Shown piece by piece: positions 41,436-51,000 of a DNA stretch of 64,000 nucleotides (positions within the stretch are counted from its first letter, which is position 1; the number at the start of each line of letters is the position of its first letter). Origin of the DNA: Nocardioides sp. GTDB lineage: Bacteria; Actinomycetota; Actinomycetes; Propionibacteriales; Nocardioidaceae. The notes beneath the pieces were generated by a model, which made no database searches, was not told the DNA's origin, and saw nothing but the letters and a program-made list of their open reading frames with translations. The position numbers and the translations under genes are program-made. The stretch covers positions 55,426 through 119,425 of the forward strand of contig NZ_JACIXG010000006.1 of assembly GCF_014360585.1 (NCBI RefSeq), read 5' to 3'.

Positions 41436-41453
41436 TATTAGATCGGATGGTTC

Positions 41454-42209
41454 ATGAGCACATCGAAAAGACCTCTGGCACGCCAATGGTGGGTCTTCCC
41501 GCTCGTGGCCGCGACGGTGATCTTCCTGGTGACGGCCCTGCCTCGGTATGTCGGCCTGGACCCGTCCCAGTCGCTGTCCCCCGCCGACCGCGGGCCGGCT
41601 TTCTATCCCGCGCTGGTGACGCACATCTTCTTCGGCTCGGTGATGCTCTGCTGCGGCGTACTCCAGCTGTGGCCATGGCTGCGCAACACCCATCCGAAGG
41701 TGCACCGGTGGACCGGGCGGATCTATGTCGCCACCGCGATCCCGACGGGTGTGGCGGCGCTGGTCACCAGCCAGTTCCCCGCCGCCGGACCGTCGCAGCA
41801 GGTCGGCAACACGTTCCTCGCCGTGCTGTTCCTGCTGTGCACCGTGCTCGGCTTCCGCGCCGTCCGGCAGCGGCGCTTCAAGGACCACCGCGAATGGATG
41901 TACCGCAGCTACGCGTTGGCGTTCTCGATCGTCGCCAACCGCTTCTGGGGCGCCGTGCTGATCATGATCTACGTGCCGGAGGTCATGACCGGTGCCGACA
42001 TCGGCACCGAGGACCCCACGCTCGCGAGCGCCGCCGCGGCCTCAGCCTGGGTCAGCTGGGTGGTGAACCTGCTTGTCGCCGAGTGGATCATCCACCGCAA
42101 GCCGCGCCGGCGAGCCGATCAGGCCGATCAGGCGAGCGCGTCCCGCAGGGTCGCGCGCCAGACGCCGGTGAGCTCCTCGAGCGGGATCTCGACGGTGCCG
42201 CCGTCATAG
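41454..42209 (+). CDS. DUF2306 membrane protein
   Basis: This 251-aa protein has about six hydrophobic helices and the DUF2306 features: [33 protein letters not shown], and [22 protein letters not shown]. His residues in the helices (THIFFG, HPKVHRW) suggest heme or metal binding, but this is unproven. ATG 41454 is supported by the divergent promoter. The last ~27 codons run antisense into the end of purL (82-nt overlap), giving a Ser/Thr-rich tail that may be dispensable. Confidence 0.8.
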   Translation: MSTSKRPLARQWWVFPLVAATVIFLVTALPRYVGLDPSQSLSPADRGPAFYPALVTHIFFGSVMLCCGVLQLWPWLRNTHPKVHRWTGRIYVATAIPTGVAALVTSQFPAAGPSQQVGNTFLAVLFLLCTVLGFRAVRQRRFKDHREWMYRSYALAFSIVANRFWGAVLIMIYVPEVMTGADIGTEDPTLASAAAASAWVSWVVNLLVAEWIIHRKPRRRADQADQASASRRVARQTPVSSSSGISTVPPS

Positions 42210-44416
42210 GAGATCGAGTACGCCGCACCGCCCGTCACACCGAGCTGCGTCGCCGCGACCCCGTGGCGCTCGGCCAGCGAGGTGAGCCGCTCGACGTCGG
42301 CGGTCTTCACGGTGACGACCGCGCGGGCCACCGACTCCGAGAAGAGGGCGACGAACGGGTCGCCGGCGAGCGTGACCGAGACGCCGATCCCTGAGGACAT
42401 CGCCGGCTCGGCGAGCGCCTGCATCAGGCCACCGTCGGAGAGATCGTGGGCGGAGGTGATGAAGCGAGCCTCACCCAGCAGCTCGGCGAGCGCCTTCTCG
42501 GCAGCCAGGTTCACCTTCGGCGGCAGGCCGCCGAGGTGGCCGTGCACGACGTGGGCCCACTCCGAGCCGGAGAGCTCCTCGTGGGTCTCACCGAGCAGGA
42601 CGACGACCTCGTCGGCCGCCTGGAAGTCCGAAGGCGTACGCGTGGTGACGTCCTCGATCACACCGAGCGTCGCGACCACCGGCGTGGGGTGGATGGCGGT
42701 CTCGCCGGTCTGGTTGTAGAGGGAGACGTTGCCGCCGGTGACCGGGATGCCGAGCTCGAGGCAGGCGTCCTTCAGGCCGCGGGTCGCCTCGGCGAACTGC
42801 CACATCACGTCGGGGTCCTCCGGGGACCCGAAGTTGAGGCAGTCGGAGATGGCCAGCGGCTTGGCGCCGACGGAGGCCACGTTGCGGTAGGACTCGGACA
42901 GCGCCAGCTGGGCGCCGGCGTACGGGTCCAGCTTCGCGAAGCGCCCGTTGGCGTCGGTCGCGAGCGCGACACCGAGGTTGGTCGACTCGTCGACGCGGAT
43001 CATCCCGCCGTCGGCCGGCTGGGAGAGGACCGTGTTGCCGCGGACATAGCGGTCGTACTGCTCGGTGATCCAGGACTTGTCGCACAGGTTCTCCGAGGCG
43101 ACCAGCTGGAGGATCGTCTCGCGGAGCTCGTCGGCCGAGGCCGCGCGCGGGAGCTTCTCGGCGACGTCGGCCTGCAGCGCGTCCTGCCACGACGGGCGGG
43201 CGTAGGGACGCTCGTAGACCGGGCCGTCGTGGGCCACGGTGGTCGGGTCGACGTCGACGATGGTCTCGCCGTGCCAGTCGACGCGCAGCCGGCCCTCGCC
43301 GGTCACGGTGCCGATCACGGCCGCCTCGACGTCCCACTTGGCGCAGATGTCCATGAAGGTCGCCTCGTCCTCGGGCGCGATGACCGCCATCATCCGCTCC
43401 TGGGACTCGCTCATCAGGATCTCCTCCGGAGCGAGCGTCGAGTCGCGCAGCGGCACCCGCTCGAGGTGGACGTGCATGCCGCCGTCACCGGCAGCGGCGA
43501 GCTCGGAGGTGGCGCACGAGATGCCGGCCGCGCCGAAGTCCTGGATGCCGCGCACGATGCCGGCGGAGAAGAGCTCGAGGGTGCACTCGATCAGCAGCTT
43601 CTCCATGAACGGGTCACCGACCTGCACGCTCGGCCGCTTGGCGGGGCCGTCCTCGTCGAACTCGACGCTCGCGAGGATCGAGGCACCGCCGATGCCGTCG
43701 CCGCCGGTGCGCGCGCCGTACATGATCACCAGGTTGCCGGCGCCGCTCGCCTTGGCGAGGTGCAGGTCCTCGTGGCGCAGCACGCCGACACAGAGGGCGT
43801 TGACCAGGGGGTTGCCGAGGTAGGAGGCGTCGAAGACGGCCTCACCACCGATGTTGGGCAGGCCCAGGCAGTTGCCGTAGTGGCCGATGCCGGACACGAT
43901 CCCGGGCAGGACACGGTGGGTGTCCTCCTCGGCCAGCGGGCCGAACCGGAGCGGATCCATGACGGCAACCGGGCGAGCACCCATCGCGAGGATGTCGCGG
44001 ACGATCCCGCCGATGCCGGTCGCGGCGCCCTGGTGCGGCTCGACGTAGGAGGGGTGGTTGTGCGACTCGACCTTGAAGGTCACCGCGTAGCCCTGGCCGA
44101 CGTCGAGCACGCCCGCGTTCTCGCCGATGCCGGCGAGCAACTTGCCGGCCGGGGTCTCCTGCGGGATCTCGCCGAACTGCTTCAGGTGGACCTTGGAGGA
44201 CTTGTAGGAGCAGTGCTCGGACCACATCACCGAGTACATCGCCAGCTCCGCACCGGTCGGCCGGCGGCCGAGGATGCGCTTGATCTCGGCGTACTCGTCC
44301 TCCTTCAGACCGAGCTCGGCCCAGGGCTGCTCTCGGTCTGGGTCACCGGCAGCGTGGTGCACGGTGTCCAGCAGCGGAAGATCGGACGCAACGGCAGCGG
44401 ACGAAGTCTCGGTCAC
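42128..44416 (-). CDS. purL: Phosphoribosylformylglycinamidine synthase subunit PurL (small type)
   Basis: PurL catalyses FGAR to FGAM with ATP and ammonia from PurQ, bridged by PurS. The protein (762 aa) has the family segments [34 protein letters not shown] and [21 protein letters not shown], and lacks the fused amidotransferase domain of the large enzyme. This agrees with separate purQ and purS genes 7 kb away. GTG 44416 has TAGATT 7 nt upstream and no ribosome site, so it is probably leaderless and monocistronic. Confidence 0.95.
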   Translation of the reverse strand: MTETSSAAVASDLPLLDTVHHAAGDPDREQPWAELGLKEDEYAEIKRILGRRPTGAELAMYSVMWSEHCSYKSSKVHLKQFGEIPQETPAGKLLAGIGENAGVLDVGQGYAVTFKVESHNHPSYVEPHQGAATGIGGIVRDILAMGARPVAVMDPLRFGPLAEEDTHRVLPGIVSGIGHYGNCLGLPNIGGEAVFDASYLGNPLVNALCVGVLRHEDLHLAKASGAGNLVIMYGARTGGDGIGGASILASVEFDEDGPAKRPSVQVGDPFMEKLLIECTLELFSAGIVRGIQDFGAAGISCATSELAAAGDGGMHVHLERVPLRDSTLAPEEILMSESQERMMAVIAPEDEATFMDICAKWDVEAAVIGTVTGEGRLRVDWHGETIVDVDPTTVAHDGPVYERPYARPSWQDALQADVAEKLPRAASADELRETILQLVASENLCDKSWITEQYDRYVRGNTVLSQPADGGMIRVDESTNLGVALATDANGRFAKLDPYAGAQLALSESYRNVASVGAKPLAISDCLNFGSPEDPDVMWQFAEATRGLKDACLELGIPVTGGNVSLYNQTGETAIHPTPVVATLGVIEDVTTRTPSDFQAADEVVVLLGETHEELSGSEWAHVVHGHLGGLPPKVNLAAEKALAELLGEARFITSAHDLSDGGLMQALAEPAMSSGIGVSVTLAGDPFVALFSESVARAVVTVKTADVERLTSLAERHGVAATQLGVTGGAAYSISYDGGTVEIPLEELTGVWRATLRDALA

Positions 44417-44423
44417 GGGCAGA

Positions 44424-44429
44424 AATCTA
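44424..44429 (-). promoter_or_regulatory. -10 element for purL
   Basis: On the minus strand TAGATT lies 7 nt before GTG 44416. Confidence 0.45.
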
Positions 44430-44472
44430 CGTCAGAAGTGCCTGATCCCCCGAGTCGTCACCCCGGGTCTGG

Positions 44473-45126
44473 TCATCTGGGTAGCCCGCGCCACTCCCGC
44501 AGGTCGCGGATCTCACCGAACTCCTCGAGGGCCGCCCGGGCGACCTCGGCGTCCCCGGCGTACGCCGAGACGGTCCAGCCGTGGCCCTCGACCATCTCGG
44601 CGGTGATCCAGGTGGCTTCGCCGTGCGGGGTCGGCAGCCGGCGCGGACGCCAGGAGAGCGACATCGCCCCGTCGGTGCGCTGCTCGACCCTCGGGGTCGA
44701 GCCGGTGGCGGCGTACTTCTTCCGCCCGGCCTGCCACTCGCCCCAGTGGGCGTAGTGGAGGTGGACATGGTCGCCGCGCCAGGACATCGAGCACTCGACG
44801 AAGAGATCACGCCCGCCGGCCTCGCGGCGGGTGCACTCACCGCCTCGGGCAGCGTCTTCGTGGCCAGGGAAGACCCAGCTCAAGCCGCCCTCACCCCGCG
44901 GATCCGGACAGCGGGTCAGCGAGCCGGACCCGTTCCCGTCCCAGCAGACGTAGGGTGTGTTGGTCCGCTCGGTGGTCGAGCTGACCTGGTCGGCGGCGGC
45001 GAACGGACCGACCACCTCGCCGCCGTGGGCGACATGGATGATCCCCGCGACCGTGAGCGCGAGCATGACCGTGATCGCGAAGAGGACGGGCGTCACCCGG
45101 TCACGTCGCTCCTGCACAGGCCCCAC
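44473..45126 (-). CDS. Membrane-anchored hypothetical protein
   Basis: This 217-aa protein has one N-terminal membrane helix (VTPVLFAITVMLALTVAGIIHVA) and an extracytoplasmic domain rich in Trp, Cys and His (YVCWDGNGSG, GECTRREAG, FVECSMSWRGDHVHLHYAHW). Conserved Cys pairs suggest a disulfide-bonded outside domain. I do not recognise the family. The start is uncertain: GTG 45126 is used, but a GTG 11 codons later with AGGAG upstream would also give an intact helix. It precedes purL on the same strand with a 56-bp gap. Confidence 0.65.
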   Translation of the reverse strand: MGPVQERRDRVTPVLFAITVMLALTVAGIIHVAHGGEVVGPFAAADQVSSTTERTNTPYVCWDGNGSGSLTRCPDPRGEGGLSWVFPGHEDAARGGECTRREAGGRDLFVECSMSWRGDHVHLHYAHWGEWQAGRKKYAATGSTPRVEQRTDGAMSLSWRPRRLPTPHGEATWITAEMVEGHGWTVSAYAGDAEVARAALEEFGEIRDLREWRGLPR

Positions 45127-45328
45127 CCCCTAGCAGCTCGTCCTTTACCAAGGTAACGCCGTAGCGCGGCTTTGGTTAGGGCCAATGAACCAGGGACCAA
45201 GGTCCTTTTGTGTCGGCTGCCGAGCTTCGACCACCGCCGGGCAAACCTGATGTCAGATCAACCAAACCTCGCCATCTAGGCGAGTCCTCTGGTGTCCATG
45301 TGACTGTTGTGACTACCGTGACGAAACT

Positions 45329-46681
45329 ATGGGGGATTTCATCAGGATCAGGTACGTCAGACGGGCGCTCGGCGCCGGTTTGATGGCCGGCGTGGTGGGG
45401 GTCGCGGGGCTCGCCGCACCCAGCCCGGCGGCCGCGGCCAACCCGGTCACACCGGGCAGCTTCACCGGTTTCGGCTTCGACCAGTGCGAGGCGCCGTCGC
45501 AGACGGCGATGGACCGCTGGTGGAAGCACTCCAACTTCGGCGCGGTCGGCATCTACATCGCCGGCAACTCACGCGGCTGTCGCAAGCAGACGAACCTCAG
45601 CGCGACCTGGGTGCGCAAGCAGCAGGCCCGCGGCTGGCGGCTGCTGCCGGTCACGCTCGGGCCGCAGGCGTCCTGCAACCCGCACTTCCCGCGCTATCGC
45701 GACGACCCGCGGATCAGCGCCAACCCGACCAACCAGTACGCCGCGGCCAAGCGCCAGGGCCTCAGCCAGGCCAACGCGACCGTGGACGCCGCCAAGCGCT
45801 ACGGCATCGCCGCCGGAAGCACGATGTTCTACGACCTCGAGGGCTTCAACACCGGCAACAAGCGCTGCCGTGAGTCGGCGATGTGGTTCGTCTCGGCGTG
45901 GAGCCACCGGGTCAAGAAGCTCGGCTACCGCCCCGCGATGTACTCGAGCGCGGCGTCCGGGGTCAAGGCGATGTACGCCGTCTGGAAGGCTCAGCCCCGC
46001 GGCTTCGTCTACCCCGCGGACCTGTGGATCGCCGACTGGGACGGCCGCGCCGACACCTCGACCAAGTACCTCCCTGACACCCCCTGGAACCCGCACCGCC
46101 GCGTCAAGCAGTACCGCGGCCCGCACAAGGAGACCCACGGCGGTGTGACCATCGAGATCGACTCGAACTACGTCGACCTCGGCCGCGGCTCATCCGCCCG
46201 TCCGGTCACCCACTGCGGCGGCGTGCCGGTCAGCTTCACCAGCTACCCCGACCTGAAGCCGCGGACCAGCTCGTACACGCCCTCACCGATCTACACGAAG
46301 GCGCTCGAGTGCATGCTCCGCGAGCGCGGGGGCTTCAACGGCGCCATCGACGGGACGTACGACGCGGGGCTGGTCAGGTCGGTCAACGCCTGGCAGCGCT
46401 CGCACGGCCTGGCGGTGAGCAAGACCTGGACCAGGGCCGCCTGGAAGACGCTGTGGGCGGCCAACAGCCGACCGCTGCTCAAGCGCGGATCCACCGGCGA
46501 ACCGGTCCGCGACCTCCAGCGTGCCCTCAACGCCACCACCGCACCCGAGCGCGCGAAGATCACCGGCGTCCTCGACGAGAACACCCACGTCGCCCTCGTC
46601 GCCTATCAGAAGCGCCTCGGACGGACTCCGACCGGCACGGCCACCGAGGTCACCTGGTACGACCTCGCCCACGGCCGCTGA
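45329..46681 (+). CDS. Secreted DUF1906 glycoside-hydrolase-like protein with peptidoglycan-binding domain
   Basis: This 450-aa protein has a signal peptide (RRALGAGLMAGVVGVAGLAA, cleavage near AAAA-NP) and a DUF1906 (Rv2525c-like) domain (FTGFGFDQCEAPSQTAMDRWW, GSTMFYDLEGF, LWIADWDG, IEIDSNYVD). A C-terminal peptidoglycan-binding domain follows (LLKRGSTGEPVRDLQRALN, GVLDENTHVALVAYQKRLG). The fold is TIM-barrel GH25-like; the Asp/Glu residues in FYDLE could be catalytic. It probably acts on or binds the cell wall. A close paralogue lies at 49545. The ATG is placed by the signal peptide. Confidence 0.85.
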   Translation: MGDFIRIRYVRRALGAGLMAGVVGVAGLAAPSPAAAANPVTPGSFTGFGFDQCEAPSQTAMDRWWKHSNFGAVGIYIAGNSRGCRKQTNLSATWVRKQQARGWRLLPVTLGPQASCNPHFPRYRDDPRISANPTNQYAAAKRQGLSQANATVDAAKRYGIAAGSTMFYDLEGFNTGNKRCRESAMWFVSAWSHRVKKLGYRPAMYSSAASGVKAMYAVWKAQPRGFVYPADLWIADWDGRADTSTKYLPDTPWNPHRRVKQYRGPHKETHGGVTIEIDSNYVDLGRGSSARPVTHCGGVPVSFTSYPDLKPRTSSYTPSPIYTKALECMLRERGGFNGAIDGTYDAGLVRSVNAWQRSHGLAVSKTWTRAAWKTLWAANSRPLLKRGSTGEPVRDLQRALNATTAPERAKITGVLDENTHVALVAYQKRLGRTPTGTATEVTWYDLAHGR

Positions 46682-46690
46682 CCCGCGCTC

Positions 46691-46742
46691 GGGGTTGTGA
46701 AGCCGAGAGTGACCTATAGACCACTCTCAGCTTCACAACCCC
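46691..46742. terminator. Bidirectional hairpin terminator
   Basis: Two 21-nt arms (46691-46711 and 46722-46742, starting GGGGTTGTGAAG) pair with a single wobble around a 10-nt loop, between convergent genes. Confidence 0.8.
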
Positions 46743-46754
46743 ACAGGCGTGCGC

Positions 46755-47261
46755 TCAGGCGAACGGGTTGGGGAGAGCGCCGGGGAGACCGGCGAGGAGC
46801 TCGCGAGCCCGGGCCGCGACCTTGTGCTCGACCAGGACCTCATACTTCGTCGGCACGATGACCTTGACGCTCGAGAAGTCGCGGGTGCCGCGGGTGGCGG
46901 CGTAGCCGATCAGCGACCAGATGAGGCCGAAGACGACGCCGAGGAGCATCGTCGACAGCAGGATGAACAGGAAGTTGTCGTCACCGAAGAGCGACATGAT
47001 CAGGCCGACGAAGACACCGAGCCAGGCTCCGGAGAGAACGCCGGCGAGGGCGACCTTGCTCCAGGTGAGGCGGCCGGTGATCCGCTCGATCTGCTTCAGC
47101 TCGGTGCCGACGATCATGCAGTTCTCGACCGGGAACTCGTGGTCGGCGAGGAAGTCGACCGTCTTCTGCGCGGCGGCGTAGTCGTCGTAGGTCGCGAGCG
47201 ACTGGGGAAACTCCAGCTTCAGCGGGCTCTGCGGGTTGCGGACCGGCGAGTTGAAGGACAT
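46755..47261 (-). CDS. General-stress-protein-17M-like membrane protein
   Basis: This 168-aa protein starts with a soluble segment (YDDYAAAQKTVDFLADHEFPVENCMIVG) resembling the GSP17M-like domain of actinobacterial stress proteins. It then has two membrane helices (VALAGVLSGAWLGVFVGLIM, LFILLSTMLLGVVFGLIWSLIG) and a C-terminal basic tail. ATG 47261 gives the family N-terminus; the frame extends further upstream. Its role is unknown beyond the family name. Confidence 0.75.
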   Translation of the reverse strand: MSFNSPVRNPQSPLKLEFPQSLATYDDYAAAQKTVDFLADHEFPVENCMIVGTELKQIERITGRLTWSKVALAGVLSGAWLGVFVGLIMSLFGDDNFLFILLSTMLLGVVFGLIWSLIGYAATRGTRDFSSVKVIVPTKYEVLVEHKVAARARELLAGLPGALPNPFA

Positions 47262-47289
47262 GCCCCCAGTGTGCCCCACGGCCGGCGAG

Positions 47290-47841
47290 TCAGGCCTTGA
47301 GCACGCCGTTGGCGATGACGTCGAGCATGGGACGTACGTCCTCGGGGGCGAGCGAGGAGTGGTCGGCCATGGTCGCGACGCCGCCGAGGAGGCGGCACAC
47401 GTCGAGGTTGTCGACACCCTCACGCAGCACGCCGTGGTCGGCCATCTCTGCGAGAACACTCTCGTTGGCGTCGGCGTAGGTCTGGCACTTGGTGCGCAGC
47501 GGCGAGTCCTGACAGCCCAGCGAGGCCGTGATCTTGGCGGCGGCGCCCTGGTGGCGGGTCAGCAGAGCGACGTACTCCTCGAACCAGGCGAGCAGCTTCT
47601 CCCGGCACCCGCCCTCGGTCGCCATCGCCTTCTCGACCTGTCCGGCGACCTCCTCGATCCACGTCGCCATGATCGCCTCGTGGAGCGCCTCGCGAGTGGG
47701 GAAGTGACGGTAGAGGGTGCCTGGACCGACGCCGGCACGCCGAGCGACCTCGTCCAGGGGCGCGTCCAGACCGCGCTCCTTGAAGACCTCGTGAGCGACC
47801 TCGATCAGCCGCTCGCGGTTGCGCTGCGCGTCGGCTCTCAT
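47290..47841 (-). CDS. TetR-family regulator of the adjacent MFS pump
   Basis: This 183-aa repressor has a TetR DNA-binding domain (RLIEVAHEVFKERGLDAPLDEVARRAGVGPGTLYRHFPTREAL in sequence, quoted in parts: PLDEVARRAGVGPGTLYRHF). The ligand-binding part has no recognisable signature. ATG 47841 has GAGGAGG about 6 nt upstream. It is divergent from the DHA2 transporter, and two CGGAG-N5-CTCCG dyads lie between them, so it almost certainly controls the pump and itself. Confidence 0.9.
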   Translation of the reverse strand: MRADAQRNRERLIEVAHEVFKERGLDAPLDEVARRAGVGPGTLYRHFPTREALHEAIMATWIEEVAGQVEKAMATEGGCREKLLAWFEEYVALLTRHQGAAAKITASLGCQDSPLRTKCQTYADANESVLAEMADHGVLREGVDNLDVCRLLGGVATMADHSSLAPEDVRPMLDVIANGVLKA

Positions 47842-47926
47842 CCGGACCTCCTCAGTGGCTCCCGCAGGGATGCGGGCCCTCAAGTTAACAGCAGTCTTCG
47901 CCGCAGCATTCAAATCCGTTGCTAAT

Positions 47927-47971
47927 CGGAGACTCTCTCCGCTAATCTCAATTAAGCGGAGCATGTCTCCG
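47927..47971. promoter_or_regulatory. Two identical operators CGGAG-N5-CTCCG, 30 bp apart
   Basis: CGGAG-ACTCT-CTCCG (47927-47941) and CGGAG-CATGT-CTCCG (47957-47971) have the same arms and spacing. Their centres are 30 bp apart, about three helical turns, between the TetR and MFS start codons. They fit a cooperative TetR-type binding site. Confidence 0.75.
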
Positions 47972-48012
47972 TTTCACTGTACTCCTCCTCCGTCTCCAAC
48001 AGGAGCTCTTGA

Positions 48013-49452
48013 ATGACATCCACCGTGGCACCACCCAAGCCACCCGCGGCCACCAAGGCCGCCGGCGCCGGGATCGCCCTGGTCCTGGTCGCCCAGCTGA
48101 TGATCGTGCTCGACTCGGCCGTCGTGAACGTCGCACTCCCCCGGATCGCCGGCGATCTCGAGTTCACCCCGGCGGCCCTCACCTGGGTGCTCAACGGCTA
48201 CTCCCTCGCCTTCGGCGGCCTGCTGCTGCTCGGCGGTCGCCTCGGCGACGTCTTCGGCAGGCGGCGTACGTTCGTGGCCGGCCTCGCCGTCTTCACCATC
48301 TTCTCCCTGGCCGGCGGGCTCGCACCGACCGACGACCTGCTGGTCATCGCCCGCGCGCTGCAGGGCTTCGGGGCCGCGATCGCCGCGCCTCAGGTGCTCG
48401 CCCTGCTGACCACCTCCGCGAAGGACGAGGCCGGTCGCGCCAAGGCGATCGCGCTCTTCGCGGCGGTCTCCTCCAGCGGTGCCTCGATCGGGCTGATCCT
48501 CGGCGGCATCCTCACCGACATCGCGTCGTGGCGCTGGACGCTGTTCATCAACGTACCGATCGGCCTCGTCGTGCTCGCCCTCGTCGGCCGTCTCGTCTCC
48601 GAGACCGCACCGCGACCTGGACGCTTCGACATCGTAGGCGCGGTGACCGCCACCGGCGGTGCGGCCGCGATCGTGTGGTCGCTGATCGGCGCCCCCGAGC
48701 ACGGCTGGACCTCCGCGCGCACGATCGGCGGCATCGTCGTCGGCCTGCTCCTGCTGGTCGCCCTCGTGGTGACCGAGCGTCGCGTCGCTCACCCGCTGCT
48801 GCAGCTCCAGCTCTTCGACAGCCATCGCCGCGTCGCCGCCTTCATCGCCGCGGTCGGGCTGGTCGGTGCCCAGTTCGCGACGTTCTACCTCACCGTGATC
48901 TACCTGCAGGGCGCGCTGGGTCTGGGGCCGCTCGCCTCCGGTCTGGCGTTCCTGCCGCTCACCCTGATGATCTTCGCGATGTCCCGGGTGGCGCCTCGGA
49001 TCGCGGCCCGGATCGGCATGCCCGGCGTGCTCGTCCTCGGTGCCACGGGCCTGACCGGCTCGTTCGTGTGGCTGAGCACGCTCACCGAGACCAGCACGTA
49101 CGCCGGCGCCGTCCTGGCTCCGTTCCTCCTCAACGGCGCCTTCGCCTCCCTCGTCTTCACCTCCACCACGGCCCTCGGCCTGGAGGGAGTCGACGCCGCC
49201 CACGCCGGCGCGGCATCGGGCCTGGTGCAGACGATGCAGCAGCTCGGTGGCGCCATCGGTCTGGCCGTGATCGCCTCGGTCTACGTCGCCAACGGCACCC
49301 CCGGCGAGGTCGTCCCGGGTATGCGCGAGGCCTTCTACGCAGCTGCCGCTCTGGGTGCACTTGGCGTCATCGCCTCGCTGAGCGTGGTGCTCCGCCGACC
49401 CTCCGGGAGACGTTCGTACGTCGCCGGGCGAGCGGCCGTCGAGACCGACTGA
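48013..49452 (+). CDS. MFS drug exporter, DHA2 (14-helix) family
   Basis: This 479-aa transporter has LVLVAQLMIVLDSAVVNVAL in helix 1, motif A GGRLGDVFGRRRTFVAGL, and motif C-like SGASIGLILGGILTDIASWRW. These are typical of EmrB/QacA-type multidrug efflux. The TetR gene and paired dyads upstream suggest drug-inducible expression. ATG 48013 follows AACAGGAGC. A second DHA2 pump lies at 37990, so the window carries two differently regulated exporters of this class. Confidence 0.9.
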   Translation: MTSTVAPPKPPAATKAAGAGIALVLVAQLMIVLDSAVVNVALPRIAGDLEFTPAALTWVLNGYSLAFGGLLLLGGRLGDVFGRRRTFVAGLAVFTIFSLAGGLAPTDDLLVIARALQGFGAAIAAPQVLALLTTSAKDEAGRAKAIALFAAVSSSGASIGLILGGILTDIASWRWTLFINVPIGLVVLALVGRLVSETAPRPGRFDIVGAVTATGGAAAIVWSLIGAPEHGWTSARTIGGIVVGLLLLVALVVTERRVAHPLLQLQLFDSHRRVAAFIAAVGLVGAQFATFYLTVIYLQGALGLGPLASGLAFLPLTLMIFAMSRVAPRIAARIGMPGVLVLGATGLTGSFVWLSTLTETSTYAGAVLAPFLLNGAFASLVFTSTTALGLEGVDAAHAGAASGLVQTMQQLGGAIGLAVIASVYVANGTPGEVVPGMREAFYAAAALGALGVIASLSVVLRRPSGRRSYVAGRAAVETD

Positions 49453-49544
49453 GATCACCGCGCACGACATCGGGGACATAGGACCCAGGGCACGAGTCGT
49501 TCGGCCCCTGACGCCCGAGGCAGCGGGCCTGCTATTGACAAAGC

Positions 49545-50900
49545 ATGGGGGTTTTCACTCGATTCAGGGGCACCCGGCGCATCCTCGCCGCCGGTGTCAT
49601 GTCAGGCATCATGGCCGTCGCGGGGCTGGCTTCGGCCGGCCCCGCGACGGCCGCCAACCCGGTCACTCCGGGCAACTTCACCGGCTTCGGATTCGACCAG
49701 TGCCAGGCTCCGTCGCAGACCGCGATGGACCGATGGTGGAAGGACTCGAACTTCACCGGCGTGGGCATCTACATCTCCGGCAGGTCGCGCGCCTGCCGCA
49801 CCCAGACGCATCTCTCGGCCACCTGGGTGCGCAACCAGCAGGCGCGCGGGTGGCGGCTGCTGTCGATCACGCTCGGCCCGCAGGCCTCGTGCAACCCTCG
49901 CTATCCGCGCTACGGCGACGATCCGAAGATCAACCCTGATCCGGCCGGCCAGTACGCCGCGGCCAGACGCCAGGCGATCAACGAGGCCAACGCGGCGGTC
50001 ACCGCGGCCAAGGGCTACGGGATCGCAGCCGGCAGCACGATGTTCTACGACCTCGAGGCCTTCGACATCACCGACCGGGTCTGCCGCGAGTCGGCGATGT
50101 GGTTCATCTCGGCGTGGAGCTACCGGATCAAGGTGCTCGGCTACCGCTCGGCGATGTACTCCAGCGCGGCGTCTGGGATCAAGGCGATCTACGACGTCTG
50201 GCGAGCCCAGCCGAGCGGGTTCACCTATCCCGCCGACCTTTGGATCGCCGACTGGGACGGCCGCGCCAACACCTCGACGACGTACATCCCGGACTCGGTG
50301 TGGAGCGACCACGACCGGGTCAAACAGTATCGAGGTGGCCACGACGAGACCCACGGTGGCGTCACGATCAACATCGACTCCGACTATCTCGACGTCGGTC
50401 GCGGCTCCTACGCGCCGGCGGTGGTCCGGTGCGGTGGCGTACGCGTCGACTTCGCCTACTACCCCGACCTCAAGCCGGCTACGTCGACCTACACACCGCC
50501 GGCGTCGTACGTGAAGGCGCTCAAGTGCATACTCAAGACCCGCGGCACCTTCAACGGAGTGATGAGCGGCTACTACGGCTCCGCACTGCGCTCCGCGGTC
50601 CACAACTGGCAGCGCAGTCACGGCCTGGCAGTCCGCGACCTGTGGACCCGCGGCGCCTGGAAGACGCTGTGGGCCGCCAACCGGCACCCGATCCTGAAGC
50701 GCGGCTCCGCCGGCGACCAGGTCCGCGACCTCCAGCGTGCCCTCAACTCCACCACCCGCACTGGAGAAAGGGTCAAGGTCACCGGGGTGCTCGACTGGAA
50801 CACCCACGTCGGCCTGGTCGCCTACCAGCGGCGCCTCGGGCGCACGACCAACGGCATGGCAACGGCCGTCACCTGGTACGACCTGTCGCGGGGCCGCTGA
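49545..50900 (+). CDS. Second DUF1906 glycoside-hydrolase-like protein with peptidoglycan-binding domain
   Basis: This 451-aa paralogue of 45329-46681 has the same order: signal peptide (TRFRGTRRILAAGVMSGIMA), DUF1906 domain (FTGFGFDQCQAPSQTAMDRWW, GSTMFYDLEAF, LWIADWDG, INIDSDYLD), and peptidoglycan-binding domain (ILKRGSAGDQVRDLQRALN). The two are alike over nearly their full length, indicating duplication, but differ in charged surface residues. Both are exported and likely bind cell wall. They are separated by a stress-like gene and a TetR/MFS pair. The ATG start overlaps a short -10-like tract TATTGACA. Confidence 0.85.
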   Translation: MGVFTRFRGTRRILAAGVMSGIMAVAGLASAGPATAANPVTPGNFTGFGFDQCQAPSQTAMDRWWKDSNFTGVGIYISGRSRACRTQTHLSATWVRNQQARGWRLLSITLGPQASCNPRYPRYGDDPKINPDPAGQYAAARRQAINEANAAVTAAKGYGIAAGSTMFYDLEAFDITDRVCRESAMWFISAWSYRIKVLGYRSAMYSSAASGIKAIYDVWRAQPSGFTYPADLWIADWDGRANTSTTYIPDSVWSDHDRVKQYRGGHDETHGGVTINIDSDYLDVGRGSYAPAVVRCGGVRVDFAYYPDLKPATSTYTPPASYVKALKCILKTRGTFNGVMSGYYGSALRSAVHNWQRSHGLAVRDLWTRGAWKTLWAANRHPILKRGSAGDQVRDLQRALNSTTRTGERVKVTGVLDWNTHVGLVAYQRRLGRTTNGMATAVTWYDLSRGR

Positions 50901-50908
50901 GCTGGCCC

Positions 50909-50990
50909 CCGTCAAGGTATGCAGCCGAAGGCTCACGCCCCTAGCGGAACTCCGCACGGGATGTGTGCCTTGACCTGCATACCTTGACGG
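50909..50990. terminator. Long inverted repeat between convergent genes
   Basis: 16-bp arms CCGTCAAGGTATGCAG (50909-50924) and CTGCATACCTTGACGG (50975-50990) enclose 50 nt with extra CCTTGAC repeats. It lies 8 bp after the DUF1906 gene and 10 bp before purQ's stop. Confidence 0.75.
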
Positions 50991-51000
50991 AGGAACTGCC

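Noticed and set aside
42446..44755. 769-aa open frame on the plus strand
   Set aside because: It is a mirror of purL, crosses into the next gene, and shows no recognisable domain.
45127..45328. Possible riboswitch (c-di-AMP type) before the first DUF1906 gene
   Set aside because: Only a short GGACC-AA-GGTCC hairpin with four T residues (45194-45209) is present. The conserved c-di-AMP riboswitch blocks are absent.
36120..49452. Secondary-metabolite cluster around the exporters
   Set aside because: The ABC and MFS pumps are not accompanied by biosynthetic enzymes such as PKS, NRPS or terpene synthases.
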